From Vibrio metoecus (lineage in GTDB: Bacteria > Pseudomonadota > Gammaproteobacteria > Enterobacterales > Vibrionaceae), in assembly GCF_000696385.1 (NCBI RefSeq), contig NZ_JJMN01000046.1, positions 1 to 64,000 on the forward strand: a stretch of 64,000 bases of DNA, given 5' to 3'. Made by a program: the position numbers and the translations under genes. Below the pieces are notes generated by a model. That model was not told the origin of the DNA and made no database searches. It was given only the letters and a program-made list of their open reading frames with translations. Below are positions 49,004-58,542 of this stretch, in pieces (position 1 is the first letter of the stretch; every line of letters starts with the position of its first letter).

Positions 49004-49039
49004 GCAGCCTGAGGCGTGTTTTACATCACTTCAGGCTGC
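49004..49039. terminator. Hairpin after creA
   Basis: The 9-bp arms GCAGCCTGA and TCAGGCTGC have an 18-nt loop. No T-run is present, so this is a weak terminator or a message-stabilising stem. Confidence 0.45.
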
Positions 49040-49108
49040 AATAAAAATGAAAGTAATCTGTCACATTTGTGATATGATGCGCGAAAATTTTCAATCAACA
49101 CTTTCAAA

Positions 49109-50413
49109 ATGAAGTTTCCCGGTCAGCGCAAATCTAAGCACTATTTTCCTACTCACGCCCGAGATCCACTCGTAAACCAAATTCAGCAAACACCCAAGCT
49201 CCACCGCCCGACGATTGTCGGTGTAGGCCAAACTATCGTAGATATTGAAGCTCGCGTCGATGACGAGTTTTTAACTCGCTACGATCTTAGCAAAGGGCAT
49301 TCGCTGGTATTGGAAGAGAGTAAAGCCGATGCACTTTATAAAGAATTGGTGGAACGTGGCTTGATCACACACCAATATCCGGGAGATACCATTGGTAATA
49401 CATTGCACAATTACTCCGTTTTGGCGGACAGCAAATCGGTTTTGCTGGGTGTAATGTCGAAAAACATCGAAGTCGGCTCCTACGCTTATCGCTATTTGTG
49501 CCGAACATCTTCGCGCATGAACCTCAACCATCTGCAAACCGTGGATGGGCCAATTGGTCGCTGCTATACCCTGATTTCGGAAGATGGCGAGCGCACATTT
49601 GCGATCAATGAAGGGCATATGAACAAGCTCCGCCCAGATAGCATTCCAGAAGAGGTGTTTGAAAAAGCCTCTGCACTGGTCGTGTCATCTTATTTGATGC
49701 GTGGAAAGCCAGAAGACCCGATGCCACAGGCGGTACAACGTGCTATTGAGATTGCCAAAGCTCATGGCATTCCTGTAGTACTCACTCTAGGCACGAAGTA
49801 CGTGATCGAAGGCAATGCCGAGTGGTGGCAAAACTATATGAAAGAGCACATCACCGTTGTGGCCATGAATGAAGAAGAAGGTGCTGCACTGACGGGAGAA
49901 CGCGATCCCCTACTCGCTGCCGATAAAGCCCTAGAATGGGTTGACCTTGTTCTGTGCACAGCAGGTCCTGTTGGTTTGTACATGGCTGGATATATTGAAG
50001 AGTCAGCAAAGCGTGAAACTGAACTAGCACTCTTGCCCGGGAATATCCCAGAGTTTAACAAGTACGAATTCAGCCGTGCTATGCGTAAACAAGATTGTAC
50101 CCATCCGCTGAAGGTGTATTCACACATTGGCCCATATTTAGGTGGCCCACTGGAAATTAAAAACACCAATGGTGCTGGCGATGGCGCACTTTCAGCCTTA
50201 CTGCACGATATGGCAGCGAACGCGTATCACCAACGCAATGTGCCAAATTCAGCCAAGCATGATCAACCTTACCTGACTTATTCATCGCTCTCTCAAGTGT
50301 GTAAATACGCGAACCGTGTGAGCTATGAAGTGTTAACTCAGCACTCTCCACGCTTATCACGCTCACTGCCTGAACGGGAAGATAGCTTAGAAGAAACGTA
50401 CTGGGATCGTTAA
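49109..50413 (+). CDS. gsk: Inosine-guanosine kinase
   Basis: PfkB-family kinase that salvages inosine and guanosine to IMP and GMP. The 434-residue product starts MKFPGQRKSKHYFPTHARDP, the Gsk N-terminus. It contains GQTIVDIEARVDDEFL and the C-terminal ATP/catalytic motif KNTNGAGDGALSA with the catalytic Asp. The length agrees with E. coli Gsk. It is a single gene ended by the terminator at 50458-50486. Confidence 0.95.
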   Translation: MKFPGQRKSKHYFPTHARDPLVNQIQQTPKLHRPTIVGVGQTIVDIEARVDDEFLTRYDLSKGHSLVLEESKADALYKELVERGLITHQYPGDTIGNTLHNYSVLADSKSVLLGVMSKNIEVGSYAYRYLCRTSSRMNLNHLQTVDGPIGRCYTLISEDGERTFAINEGHMNKLRPDSIPEEVFEKASALVVSSYLMRGKPEDPMPQAVQRAIEIAKAHGIPVVLTLGTKYVIEGNAEWWQNYMKEHITVVAMNEEEGAALTGERDPLLAADKALEWVDLVLCTAGPVGLYMAGYIEESAKRETELALLPGNIPEFNKYEFSRAMRKQDCTHPLKVYSHIGPYLGGPLEIKNTNGAGDGALSALLHDMAANAYHQRNVPNSAKHDQPYLTYSSLSQVCKYANRVSYEVLTQHSPRLSRSLPEREDSLEETYWDR

Positions 50414-50457
50414 TTCCATTGTGGCACGATGCTCCTCGTAAACGTTATGACAATAAT

Positions 50458-50490
50458 AAAGAAGGCGACCTATGGTCGCCTTCTTTGTTT
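50458..50490. terminator. Bidirectional terminator between gsk and the protease gene
   Basis: A 13-bp perfect stem (AAAGAAGGCGACC/GGTCGCCTTCTTT) with a 3-nt loop lies between convergent genes, with A- and T-rich flanks. Confidence 0.9.
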
Positions 50491-50504
50491 ACAGCATCCA
50501 TTCA

Positions 50505-51500
50505 TTACCAATACTTCACTTTATTGCGCCGCATAAGAAGGAGGCCCAAAGCTAAAAGAGACAAGCCAACCGCCCCGCCACCACTATTATTGCTGCTGTT
50601 CGATTCTGAGACCTCAGATGCACTATCGATCAACTGCCGTACCCCATTACTCTCAGTAACATAATACTTCGGCGTTTCTAACCCATTCATCACTCGTAAA
50701 ATCCAGTTGTAATAGTCGGAGACTTCCGTGAATACCGAAGTAACGGGCAGCGCTGGATTGCCACAGGTTGATGGTCCAAAACTGGTGATCCCAATTTGCA
50801 CATATCCAGAGCCACTATCCCAATAGACAGGACCTCCGGAATCCCCAGAGCAGGTGGAGTTGCGATACGAACCGATTTGTGGCCCTGTAAAGCAGACATG
50901 CCCAGGGCCTAAATTAGCACCGTAATAAGCCGAGCAGGTCGCAAACGGAACAAAGGTTAAGGTGGTCTCTAATAAACGGGTTCCTCCGGCGACATTACCA
51001 TTCACATAGCCGTGACCAATCGCTTTATAGGTCCCATTCACGTCATAGCTGTTATTGATTGAGCTATTGAGTACCCCAACGAAATTACTCACGTTAAGGT
51101 CGCTTTCTAACTTGATGATCGCAATATCATTTGGCCAATACACTGCCGAAGAATCGACATAGTTATCGGGATAATAAAATTCCGCGGCACGAGCAAGTTG
51201 AACATTGCCATTGGGGAACTGGCTTTCATCTTCCAACTGAGGAACCACAACGGTGTACAACATGGTATAGCTATTGCCATAAATACAATGTGCTGCCGTC
51301 AAGATATAACGTGAATTCAGAACCGTCGCACCACAGTAGGTTCCTGAGCTGTATTGATAAGGAGAGATATAAATCGCCAAGCTGGCAAACGAAGGGTAGT
51401 TTGCGACATTCGCATTGGTACCATTGACGATGTACGGCGAAATCTCAACCGCAGAAACTCGCGTTGTCAGCAGTAACAGGAGCCATAGCCATTTGCGCAT
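50505..51500 (-). CDS. vesA: Secreted serine protease with GlyGly-CTERM (VesA-like)
   Basis: 331-residue S1 (chymotrypsin-fold) protease. A signal peptide (about 1-17) is followed by a very short propeptide, an IVNG start at residue 24, catalytic His71 (LTAAHC), Asp125 (NDIAIIK) and Ser221 (CSGDSGGP). The C-terminus is a GlyGly-CTERM tag: SGGGAVGL, a hydrophobic helix and RRNK. That tag marks type II secretion substrates processed by rhombosortase. The position corresponding to the trypsin pocket Asp189 is Ser, and the residue before IVNG is Tyr. The symbol is from memory of V. cholerae VesA. Confidence 0.88.
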   Translation of the reverse strand: MRKWLWLLLLLTTRVSAVEISPYIVNGTNANVANYPSFASLAIYISPYQYSSGTYCGATVLNSRYILTAAHCIYGNSYTMLYTVVVPQLEDESQFPNGNVQLARAAEFYYPDNYVDSSAVYWPNDIAIIKLESDLNVSNFVGVLNSSINNSYDVNGTYKAIGHGYVNGNVAGGTRLLETTLTFVPFATCSAYYGANLGPGHVCFTGPQIGSYRNSTCSGDSGGPVYWDSGSGYVQIGITSFGPSTCGNPALPVTSVFTEVSDYYNWILRVMNGLETPKYYVTESNGVRQLIDSASEVSESNSSNNSGGGAVGLSLLALGLLLMRRNKVKYW

Positions 51501-51588
51501 GCGTCACCTCATTGGTTGAATTGATTGTTCTGCTTATTTATCACCCGCTTAAAGTGTAGCAATGAAATGAAACTATGCGATGCAGATA

Positions 51589-51619
51589 ACAAAAAACCCG
51601 CAGTTTTACCTGCGGGTTT
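51589..51619 (-). terminator. Terminator of deaD
   Basis: The 10-bp stem AAACCCGCAG/CTGCGGGTTT with a 6-nt loop is followed on the minus strand by a run of six T, 25 nt beyond deaD. Confidence 0.9.
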
Positions 51620-51643
51620 ATCAATTCAAATCACATGTGTGAA

Positions 51644-53575
51644 TTATGCTTCTTCGCGACGACGGCTATGGCCACGCTCACCACGGTAGCTACCACTGCT
51701 CTCACCACTACGGTTGCGCTCAAAACGACGCTCACCTTCACGGAAAGGACGGCCTTCGCCACCACGGCCACGACCACCTTCGCGGCCGCCTTCACGACCA
51801 CCACGGAAACCGCCTTCACGGTTGCCTTCTGGACGACGACCACCGTCACGACGTGGGCCACCTTCACGACGAGCACCACCACGAGATTCGCGGAAGTCAT
51901 CGAAATCACACACTACAGCACCCACTTCTTTTTGGCGGATACGCAGTTTGCGTAGCTTGCTAGAAACGTCGCTCGACATCGCTTTTGGCAGCTGAACAAA
52001 CGTATGGCCTTGAGCCAGTTTGATCGCACCGATAGAACCTTTAGTCAGACCCAGTTCGTTTGCGAGTGCACCCACGATGTCTTTCACTTGAACGCCTTGG
52101 TCACGGCCAACTTGCAGTTGGTAAGTATCCCAATCGTGGTTCTCTTGATCACGGCCACCGAATTCACGGCGAGCAGGACGATCACCATCACGGCGGTCAT
52201 CACGACGCTCACGACGACGTGATTTTTCACGCTCCATCGCTTCGATCATTGGGTCAGCACCTACGTAGAATAGAGGACGCTTACCTTGCTGGCGTTTCAG
52301 CAGAATCGCAGCCAGTGTGGTTGAGTCGATTTCCAGTGATGCTTGCAGTTTTTCAACCAGCTCAGCGAAACGCTCCAGTGAGCTGAACTCTTTATCTGCT
52401 GCCAGTTCTTGACCCAGCTTAGTCAGACGAGATTCAGCCACTTTATCGCGATGCGGCAGTTGGATCTCTTCCATAGAAGAACGAGTGACACGCTCGATAG
52501 TGCGCAGCATGCGGATTTGGTTAGTACGAACCAGCAGGATCGCCTTACCTTTACGTCCAGCACGACCAGTACGGCCGATACGGTGGATGTAAGATTCCAC
52601 ATCGAATGGGATGTCGTAGTTAAATACGTGAGTGATACGTGGAACGTCCAGACCACGTGCTACTACGTCAGTCGCAACCAGAATATCAATCACACCTTGC
52701 TTGATATGATCAACGGTACGCTCACGCAGAGACTGAGGGATATCGCCGTGCAGAGCCGCCGCTTTAAAGCCACGTGCACACAGCCAATCCGCTAAACGCT
52801 CAGTATCCTGACGAGTACGTACGAATACGATAGAAGCATCGGTTTCTTCGGTTTCAAGCAGACGAGCCATCGCTTCATCTTTCTCTACACCTTTTACTAC
52901 CCAGTATTGTTGCTCAACTTTAGCCACAGTTTGGTTAGAACCGGCCACGTCAACACACTCCGGGTTACGTAGGAAACGTTCAACGATCTCTTTTACCATT
53001 GGAGGCATAGTTGCAGAGAACAATACACGTTGTGCTGATTCTGGAGCTTGCTCCATGATCCAAGTCACGTCATCAACGAAGCCCATTTTGAGCATTTCGT
53101 CTGCTTCATCAAGGATGAAAGTATGACATTCGTCTAGGTGTAGACGATCACGCGTGATCAGATCTTTTACGCGGCCTGGAGTACCCACAACAATGTGAGC
53201 GCCAGATTTCAGAGCGCGCATTTGATCAAGAATTGAAGCACCACCGTAGATTTCAAGAACCTTCAGGCCTTTGATGTTTTGGCCAAGGTTTTTGATCTCA
53301 GCCGCTACCTGAATCGCCAGCTCACGCGTTGGCGCCATAACAATAGCTTGTGGCTTGTGTTGAGACAGATTAAGTTTGTTCAACAGAGGCAGTGAGAATG
53401 CCGCTGTTTTACCCGTACCTGTTTGCGCTTTACCCAGTGCATCACGACCTTCCAGCAGAACAGGAATCGCTGCTGCTTGGATAGGTGTAGGTGATACAAA
53501 GCCCATTTCAGTTAGGGCAGAAAGGATGGCGCTGTTCAGTGCTAAATCACTGAATTGAATTGCAGTATCTTGCAT
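51644..53575 (-). CDS. deaD: ATP-dependent RNA helicase DeaD/CsdA
   Basis: 643-residue DEAD-box helicase. The motifs are Walker A AQTGTGKT, PTRELAIQ, DEAD in ILDEADEML, SATMPP and HRIGRTGRAG. The C-terminal RNA-binding domain (DbpA-like, about 470-555) has VGRDQGVQVKDIVGAL and GAIKLAQGHTFV. An Arg/Gly-rich tail follows (about 565-643). The ATG ending at 53575 with GGGAT upstream gives the normal start MQDTAIQFSDL. It assists ribosome assembly and RNA decay, mainly in the cold. It is divergent from rnb, an exoribonuclease it may cooperate with. Confidence 0.93.
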   Translation of the reverse strand: MQDTAIQFSDLALNSAILSALTEMGFVSPTPIQAAAIPVLLEGRDALGKAQTGTGKTAAFSLPLLNKLNLSQHKPQAIVMAPTRELAIQVAAEIKNLGQNIKGLKVLEIYGGASILDQMRALKSGAHIVVGTPGRVKDLITRDRLHLDECHTFILDEADEMLKMGFVDDVTWIMEQAPESAQRVLFSATMPPMVKEIVERFLRNPECVDVAGSNQTVAKVEQQYWVVKGVEKDEAMARLLETEETDASIVFVRTRQDTERLADWLCARGFKAAALHGDIPQSLRERTVDHIKQGVIDILVATDVVARGLDVPRITHVFNYDIPFDVESYIHRIGRTGRAGRKGKAILLVRTNQIRMLRTIERVTRSSMEEIQLPHRDKVAESRLTKLGQELAADKEFSSLERFAELVEKLQASLEIDSTTLAAILLKRQQGKRPLFYVGADPMIEAMEREKSRRRERRDDRRDGDRPARREFGGRDQENHDWDTYQLQVGRDQGVQVKDIVGALANELGLTKGSIGAIKLAQGHTFVQLPKAMSSDVSSKLRKLRIRQKEVGAVVCDFDDFRESRGGARREGGPRRDGGRRPEGNREGGFRGGREGGREGGRGRGGEGRPFREGERRFERNRSGESSGSYRGERGHSRRREEA

Positions 53576-53948
53576 GGGGATCCCACTAAATGAAGAAATA
53601 ACCAAGGTCCCACGTGCTTTACCATTTCCAACCAATCCAATGAATTGCTGAGTCCGTTCAGATGCGGATAAGTATTAAAACGCATCAAGCCGCTAGGGAC
53701 ATATAAGGGACGCGGATTATTCCTTAAAAGCATAAAAAAAGCTAGGAAAAATTGAATTTCATCACAAAAATTTCTTAGCAAAGGAAAAATGATGCCTCAT
53801 TGACCGAAAAAACCCGTCAAAACACCAAATTTGCTGACAATTTCAGCGAATAAATAAACAGCCAACGATGCTCGAACTCACGTTTTCGGTAGTAATCCAG
53901 TCCCTCAATGATTATAGTGTGCCCAACTTAAACGGTTAGATAAAAAAG
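53576..53948. promoter_or_regulatory. Divergent deaD/rnb leader region
   Basis: 373 bp hold the promoters for two divergent RNA-processing genes. A TATAGT at 53913-53918 is a possible -10 for rnb but has no good -35. The long gap before deaD fits a long 5' leader, as E. coli deaD has, but no clear structure was identified. No gene is supported. Confidence 0.4.
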
Positions 53949-55967
53949 ATGTTCCAAGACAATCCGCTCCTCGCGCAGCTTAAGCAAAAAATCCAAGAAA
54001 CCCTGCCTAAAAAAGAAGGCACCATCAAAGCCAGTGACAAAGGTTTTGGCTTCCTCGAAGTCGATAGTAAAACCAGCTACTTTGTGCCGCCTCCTTATAT
54101 GAAGAAGTGTATACATGGCGACAAAGTCGTGGCTTTCATCCGCACCGAAAATGAACGTGAAGTCGCAGAGCCTTCTGAACTCATCGAGCAATCGCTGACT
54201 CGCTTCATTGGCCGCGTAAAGCTATTTAAAGGCAAACTGAACGTAGCGCCTGATCATCCGCAGCTGAAAAAGCTATCGCTGAAAGCGAAAACTAAGAAAG
54301 GCCTCAACGAAGCTGACTTCCAAGAAGGTGACTGGGTCGTTGCTCATCTTGTCCGCCACCCTCTTAAAGGTGATGACGGTTTCTTCGCGCAGATCTCACA
54401 CAAAATCACCGATGCCAATGACAAAATTGCACCTTGGTGGGTAACACTCGCGGAAAACGATCTGCCTAACAGCGAACCAGCCGGCATTGATGATTGGCAA
54501 TTGAAAGATGATGCAGACTTGGTTCGTGAAGATCTGACAGCAGTACCTTTTGTGACTATCGATGGTGAATCCACCAAAGATATGGATGATGCGCTGTACG
54601 CACAACAACTGCCTAACGGTGATTTTGCGCTAACCATCGCGATTGCAGACCCAACCGCTTACATCACACCAGAAGATGAAATGGATAAAGTGGCACGCGA
54701 GCGTGGCTTTACCATTTATTTGCCGGGTCGCAACATTCCCATGTTGCCACGCGATCTCGCCGATGAGCTTTGCTCTTTGATGGAAAACCAAGTTCGTCCA
54801 GCCCTTTGCTGCTCAGTTACTGTGAGTAAAGATGGCGTGATTGGCGATGATATTCGCTTCTTCGCAGCGAACATCAAATCACACGCGCGTTTGGTTTACG
54901 ACCATCTTTCTGACTGGTTGGAAACAGGTCACTCTGAACAATGGCAACCGAGTGAAGACATTGCCCAAGTGGTACGTGATCTCTACGCTTTCTCACAAGC
55001 TCGCGCGACATGGCGTGAAACTCATGCCGTGGTGTTCCCAGATCGCCCAGACTACCGTTTTGAACTGAGCGCGGATAACGATGTCGTGGCAATTCATGCG
55101 GACATGCGCCGCACAGCAAACCGCTTGGTCGAAGAGTCGATGATCACTGCCAACATCTGTGCGGGTAAAACTCTGCAGGCCACTTTTGGCTTGGGTGTAT
55201 TTAATACCCACGCCGGTTTTAAAGCAGAGAAAATGGCCGACGTGGTGGAATTAATGGCTGCACACGGTGCGCCGAATGCGGACGCCGAAACACTGGCAAC
55301 GGTGGAAGGCTTTGCTGCTCTGCGCCGCTGGCTGGCAACACAAGAAACTAGCTACCTCGATAACCGTATTCGTAAATACCAAAGCTACAGTGAAATTGGC
55401 AACCAGCCACTCCCTCACTTCGCGATGGGTCTTGATGTGTATGCGACTTGGACTTCACCGATTCGTAAATACGGCGACATGATCAACCACCGTCTACTGA
55501 AAGCACACATTCTGGGCAAAGCTCCTGTGCAAACGCCGGATGAAACAGTGGGTGAAGAACTTGCCCTGCACCGTAAGCACCACAAGATTGCTGAACGTAA
55601 TGTGGCCGATTGGCTCTATGCGCGCACACTGGCTGATGAACCTGCGAAAGAAACTCGCTTCCAAGCCGAGATCTTTGACATCAACCGCCCAGGCATGCGT
55701 GTTCGCTTACTCGAAAACGGCGCAATGGCCTTTATTCCGGGAGCGCTGATCCTCGATAACAAAGAACGTATCGAGTGCAATGGCGAAGATGGTACGGTAT
55801 CGATTGATAAAGAAGTGGTGTACAAACTCGGTGATGTGCTGGAAATCGTTCTTGCTGAAGTGAATCAAGAAAACCGCAGCTTAGTAGGTAAGCCGACGCA
55901 AGTATTTGCCGACCTGACCACAGAAGCAAAGCCGAGCACAGAAGAGAACAGCGAACCTCAAGCGTAA
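53949..55967 (+). CDS. rnb: Exoribonuclease II (RNase II)
   Basis: Processive 3'-to-5' exoribonuclease of 672 residues. It has two N-terminal cold-shock domains (about 1-160), then the RNB catalytic domain with the acidic cluster in [15 protein letters not shown] and the IADPTAYI block. A C-terminal S1 domain holds [15 protein letters not shown] and FIPGALI. E. coli RNase II is 644 residues; the small excess is a polar tail. It degrades mRNA to nucleotides in the cytoplasm. A terminator follows at 55999-56027. Confidence 0.95.
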   Translation: MFQDNPLLAQLKQKIQETLPKKEGTIKASDKGFGFLEVDSKTSYFVPPPYMKKCIHGDKVVAFIRTENEREVAEPSELIEQSLTRFIGRVKLFKGKLNVAPDHPQLKKLSLKAKTKKGLNEADFQEGDWVVAHLVRHPLKGDDGFFAQISHKITDANDKIAPWWVTLAENDLPNSEPAGIDDWQLKDDADLVREDLTAVPFVTIDGESTKDMDDALYAQQLPNGDFALTIAIADPTAYITPEDEMDKVARERGFTIYLPGRNIPMLPRDLADELCSLMENQVRPALCCSVTVSKDGVIGDDIRFFAANIKSHARLVYDHLSDWLETGHSEQWQPSEDIAQVVRDLYAFSQARATWRETHAVVFPDRPDYRFELSADNDVVAIHADMRRTANRLVEESMITANICAGKTLQATFGLGVFNTHAGFKAEKMADVVELMAAHGAPNADAETLATVEGFAALRRWLATQETSYLDNRIRKYQSYSEIGNQPLPHFAMGLDVYATWTSPIRKYGDMINHRLLKAHILGKAPVQTPDETVGEELALHRKHHKIAERNVADWLYARTLADEPAKETRFQAEIFDINRPGMRVRLLENGAMAFIPGALILDNKERIECNGEDGTVSIDKEVVYKLGDVLEIVLAEVNQENRSLVGKPTQVFADLTTEAKPSTEENSEPQA

Positions 55968-55998
55968 TCCGCTAAGGTCTGGTTTCTCCCTTCTTACC

Positions 55999-56030
55999 GA
56001 AAAGGCATTCTCAGGAATGCCTTTTTTATT
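55999..56030 (+). terminator. Terminator of rnb
   Basis: The stem AAAAGGCATTC/GAATGCCTTTT with a 4-nt loop runs into a TTTTTT tract. It also faces the convergent gene at 56059. Confidence 0.9.
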
Positions 56031-56058
56031 TCGCCAACCACACGCTATATCACTGAAA

Positions 56059-56412
56059 CTAAACCCAGAAATAAGCTTTAGGGTCTTTTTCTACTTCGCG
56101 CATCATTGCCGTCAAATCTTCACTACGCGCTAAAAATGGGTAAGGAATCCAAGGTTCACTCGTGGATTGTTCTTCATCGTAAGCGTAAAGAATCCACTGT
56201 TTCGAGGCCTCTTCCCATACGATTTTTGCCACCAAACTTTCATAGTCACAATGGCTCGAGTCCAATTTGTAATGGCATAAAATAAACTGCACACCATTTT
56301 CTATCGGTTCAAAGCTGGATTTGCCTAACTCAGCAGGCAAACTCTGATTGCGGCTCATGCAAAGCAGTTCCGCACGACGTTCGAGTTGTCGCTGTAGAAG
56401 GTTGACAATCAT
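56059..56412 (-). CDS. Small cytoplasmic protein, DUF3024-like
   Basis: 117-residue protein from the ATG ending at 56412, which has GAGG six bases upstream. It is soluble, with several Trp/Tyr-rich strands (KIVWEEASKQWILYAYDEEQ, EPWIPYPFLA) and a short C-terminal helix. The pattern resembles DUF3024 proteins of Vibrio, for which no role is known. It is transcribed alone, convergent with rnb. Confidence 0.65.
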   Translation of the reverse strand: MIVNLLQRQLERRAELLCMSRNQSLPAELGKSSFEPIENGVQFILCHYKLDSSHCDYESLVAKIVWEEASKQWILYAYDEEQSTSEPWIPYPFLARSEDLTAMMREVEKDPKAYFWV

Positions 56413-56618
56413 GTTTAACCTCACTGTGACTTGGTGTATCCAGTATGGCGCTCTGCTCGCGGTAATTCTATGATCCCAACATCATTTGAGTATAAGCAAT
56501 CGCAACAATCTCTATTGATTTCACAAATCCAACACTAAACCTAGGAACGCATTCACATTTTTGTCATACGTTTCAGGCATACTGCTTAAGATTTTTTTGA
56601 CAACATGGGAGCTACTTT

Positions 56619-57455
56619 ATGTTTAGGATGGCACTTGCCGCCGTTTGCGCATTTTTCTTTTCTATCACTGCGATAACACCGTCTGCGCAAGCAAGTGAAA
56701 TTACCGTTTCGGGTTCCACTTCCGTAGCCAGAATTATGGATGTACTGGCCGAAGAGTATAACAAGACACACCCAGACACTTATGTCGCGGTACAAGGCGT
56801 AGGCTCCACCGCCGGCATTGCGTTACTCAAAAAAGGGGTAGCCGATATTGCGATGACATCCCGTTATATGACGGAAAGTGAAAGCCAAGAAAACCTCAAT
56901 AGCTTTATGCTTGCTTTCGATGGCATGGCGGTAGTCGTTAACCAAGCCAACCCGATCACTAATTTAAACCGCGAACAGCTGTATGGCATCTATAAAGGGC
57001 AGATTACTAACTGGAAACAGGTCGGTGGAAATGATCAAAAGATTGCGGTAGTCACTCGTGAGGCTTCATCGGGTACCCGCTACAGCTTTGAAAGCTTAAT
57101 GGGATTAACCAAAACGCTTAACAAACGTGAGGTTTCTGATATTGCCCCAACCGCATTAGTGGTGAACAGCAACAGCATGATGAAAACCTTGGTCAACCAC
57201 AATACCCAAGCGTTAGGCTTTATCTCAATTGGCTCGGTAGACAAATCGGTTAAAGCGTTGCAGTTTGAGAAAACGGAGCCTACAGCCGACAACATTGCAA
57301 AGCACAGTTATCAACTCTCTCGACCTTTCTTAATCCTGCACTACTCGGATAAGGCCGATGAACAAACCAAGCAATTCATTGCGTTTTTACAGTCAGACCT
57401 AGCGAAAAAATTGATTGTTGAGTATGGCTATATCATGCCAAGCGATGTGGAATAA
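56619..57455 (+). CDS. PstS-like phosphate-binding protein
   Basis: 278-residue periplasmic solute-binding protein. The signal peptide (MFRMALAAVCAFFFSITAIT, cleaved after QAS) precedes SGSTSVARIMDVL. The phosphate-binding loops are recognisable at the GSTS turn and in REASSGTRYSFESL. GGGAG lies before the ATG. No pstCAB or phoU gene is adjacent, so it is an orphan; it could feed another Pst importer or act in the envelope. A terminator follows at 57488-57515. Confidence 0.85.
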   Translation: MFRMALAAVCAFFFSITAITPSAQASEITVSGSTSVARIMDVLAEEYNKTHPDTYVAVQGVGSTAGIALLKKGVADIAMTSRYMTESESQENLNSFMLAFDGMAVVVNQANPITNLNREQLYGIYKGQITNWKQVGGNDQKIAVVTREASSGTRYSFESLMGLTKTLNKREVSDIAPTALVVNSNSMMKTLVNHNTQALGFISIGSVDKSVKALQFEKTEPTADNIAKHSYQLSRPFLILHYSDKADEQTKQFIAFLQSDLAKKLIVEYGYIMPSDVE

Positions 57456-57487
57456 ATCCTAATCGTCGTTTCAACTCATTGAAAACA

Positions 57488-57518
57488 AACAAGGAGAGCA
57501 TTCGCTCTCCTTGTTCTT
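57488..57518. terminator. Bidirectional terminator between pstS-like and maoC genes
   Basis: The 12-bp stem AACAAGGAGAGC/GCTCTCCTTGTT with a 4-nt loop lies between two convergent genes. Confidence 0.85.
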
Positions 57519-57537
57519 ATGTTCTGAACACCATTGA

Positions 57538-58209
57538 TTAAAAATGCAGTTGGATCACCGAAACGACGACACAACCTGGACGACGAACACCTTCAATCTC
57601 GACTTTGATTTCACGCTCGATCTCAAGACCTTTCTTGATTGGCGTGACTTTTGAGAGTGTACTGACCGCACGAACTCGATTACCCGCTTTGACTGGATAA
57701 GGAAAGCGCACTGAATTAAGGCCAATATTCACCACCAATTTCGCCGTGGGGAATAGGGATTTTTCTTCATCGACGCTGTCGGTTAAACGAGGCAGCAGAG
57801 CTAAAGTCAAAAAACCGTGGGCAATCGTTGTTTTGAACGGAGATTCCAACGCGGCGCGATCAGGATCCGTATGAATCCACTGCATATCTTCAGTGACAGT
57901 ACCAAATTGATTAATCCGCTCTTGGTCAACGAGCAACCAATCACCAGTATGCATCACTTCACCCACTTGGGTTTGTAGCTGATCATACAAAGCCTGTGCT
58001 TCCGGTTTGAGCACAATCGGTTCTGGGATCGGTGTTTCTTCATTGGCAGGCAGGTGCAGATCTTTCACCCACGCAAACAGCGGGCGACGATTGGTTTTGG
58101 TCAAAATATCATCCCAGTACTCACGTACAGAGGGAGACATCCACTGCTTAAATTCAGTGTGCTTAACCAAGTTTTCAGCTCGATGCTTTAGAAGATCCGC
58201 GACTCTCAT
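57538..58209 (-). CDS. MaoC-like (R)-specific enoyl hydratase
   Basis: 223-residue protein with a C-terminal hot-dog MaoC domain (about 85-215). The hydratase motif is present: VTEDMQWIHTDPDRA with the catalytic Asp/His, then TTIAHGFLTLALLP. An N-terminal helical extension of about 80 residues is of unknown role. I start at the ATG ending at 58209, which has GAGG six bases upstream. It probably hydrates 2-enoyl-CoA to the (R)-3-hydroxy form, linking beta-oxidation to other pathways; no pha genes are adjacent. Confidence 0.85.
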   Translation of the reverse strand: MRVADLLKHRAENLVKHTEFKQWMSPSVREYWDDILTKTNRRPLFAWVKDLHLPANEETPIPEPIVLKPEAQALYDQLQTQVGEVMHTGDWLLVDQERINQFGTVTEDMQWIHTDPDRAALESPFKTTIAHGFLTLALLPRLTDSVDEEKSLFPTAKLVVNIGLNSVRFPYPVKAGNRVRAVSTLSKVTPIKKGLEIEREIKVEIEGVRRPGCVVVSVIQLHF

Positions 58210-58542
58210 CAAAACCTCATTCTTAACCAAGAAGAAATGGAAACAACCTAATTTTGAAGTACTTCACAGTAAGCTGCAATGACTTTCGGGCGTACATGTG
58301 TAATCCGCAACAAACAAAAAACAAATAAAAACAATATCTTATCAATAAAACATTATTTTATTAGATTTATAGTCATTAGAGTAAACATACCATTTGTTTC
58401 GGCACTTTTGCCTAATATTGACTCGAATGACCGTGCCATTGTCCCCTTAATGACAGCACTCAGGTCCACGGCTTAAAGATTCACCGACAATACTAAGCAA
58501 ATATTGCGCCGAGTTGTCGTATTCACGGATTTTTAATTGTTG
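58210..58542. other. Intergenic region without recognised content
   Basis: 333 bp of AT-rich DNA lie between the maoC-like start and the photolyase stop, both on the minus strand. A 65-codon plus-strand frame is present but has no ribosome site or family resemblance. I see no hairpin or operator worth calling. Confidence 0.4.

Noticed and set aside
49061..49072. Palindrome TCACATTTGTGA upstream of gsk as a possible CRP site
   Set aside because: The half-sites are inverted relative to the CRP consensus and the spacing is 2 rather than 6, so it does not fit CRP.
51635..51963. Several plus-strand open frames rich in Thr/Ala, His or Arg/Pro opposite the end of deaD
   Set aside because: They are antisense readings of the Arg/Gly-rich repeat tail of DeaD; the low-complexity composition keeps all frames open.
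56560..56585. Possible Pho box (TTGTCAT followed by CAGGCAT) before the PstS-like gene
   Set aside because: The two heptamers are not at the 11-bp spacing of a PhoB box and the second matches poorly.
58279..58476. 65-codon frame upstream of the maoC-like gene
   Set aside because: AT-rich, no ribosome site, and antisense to the leader of the neighbouring genes.
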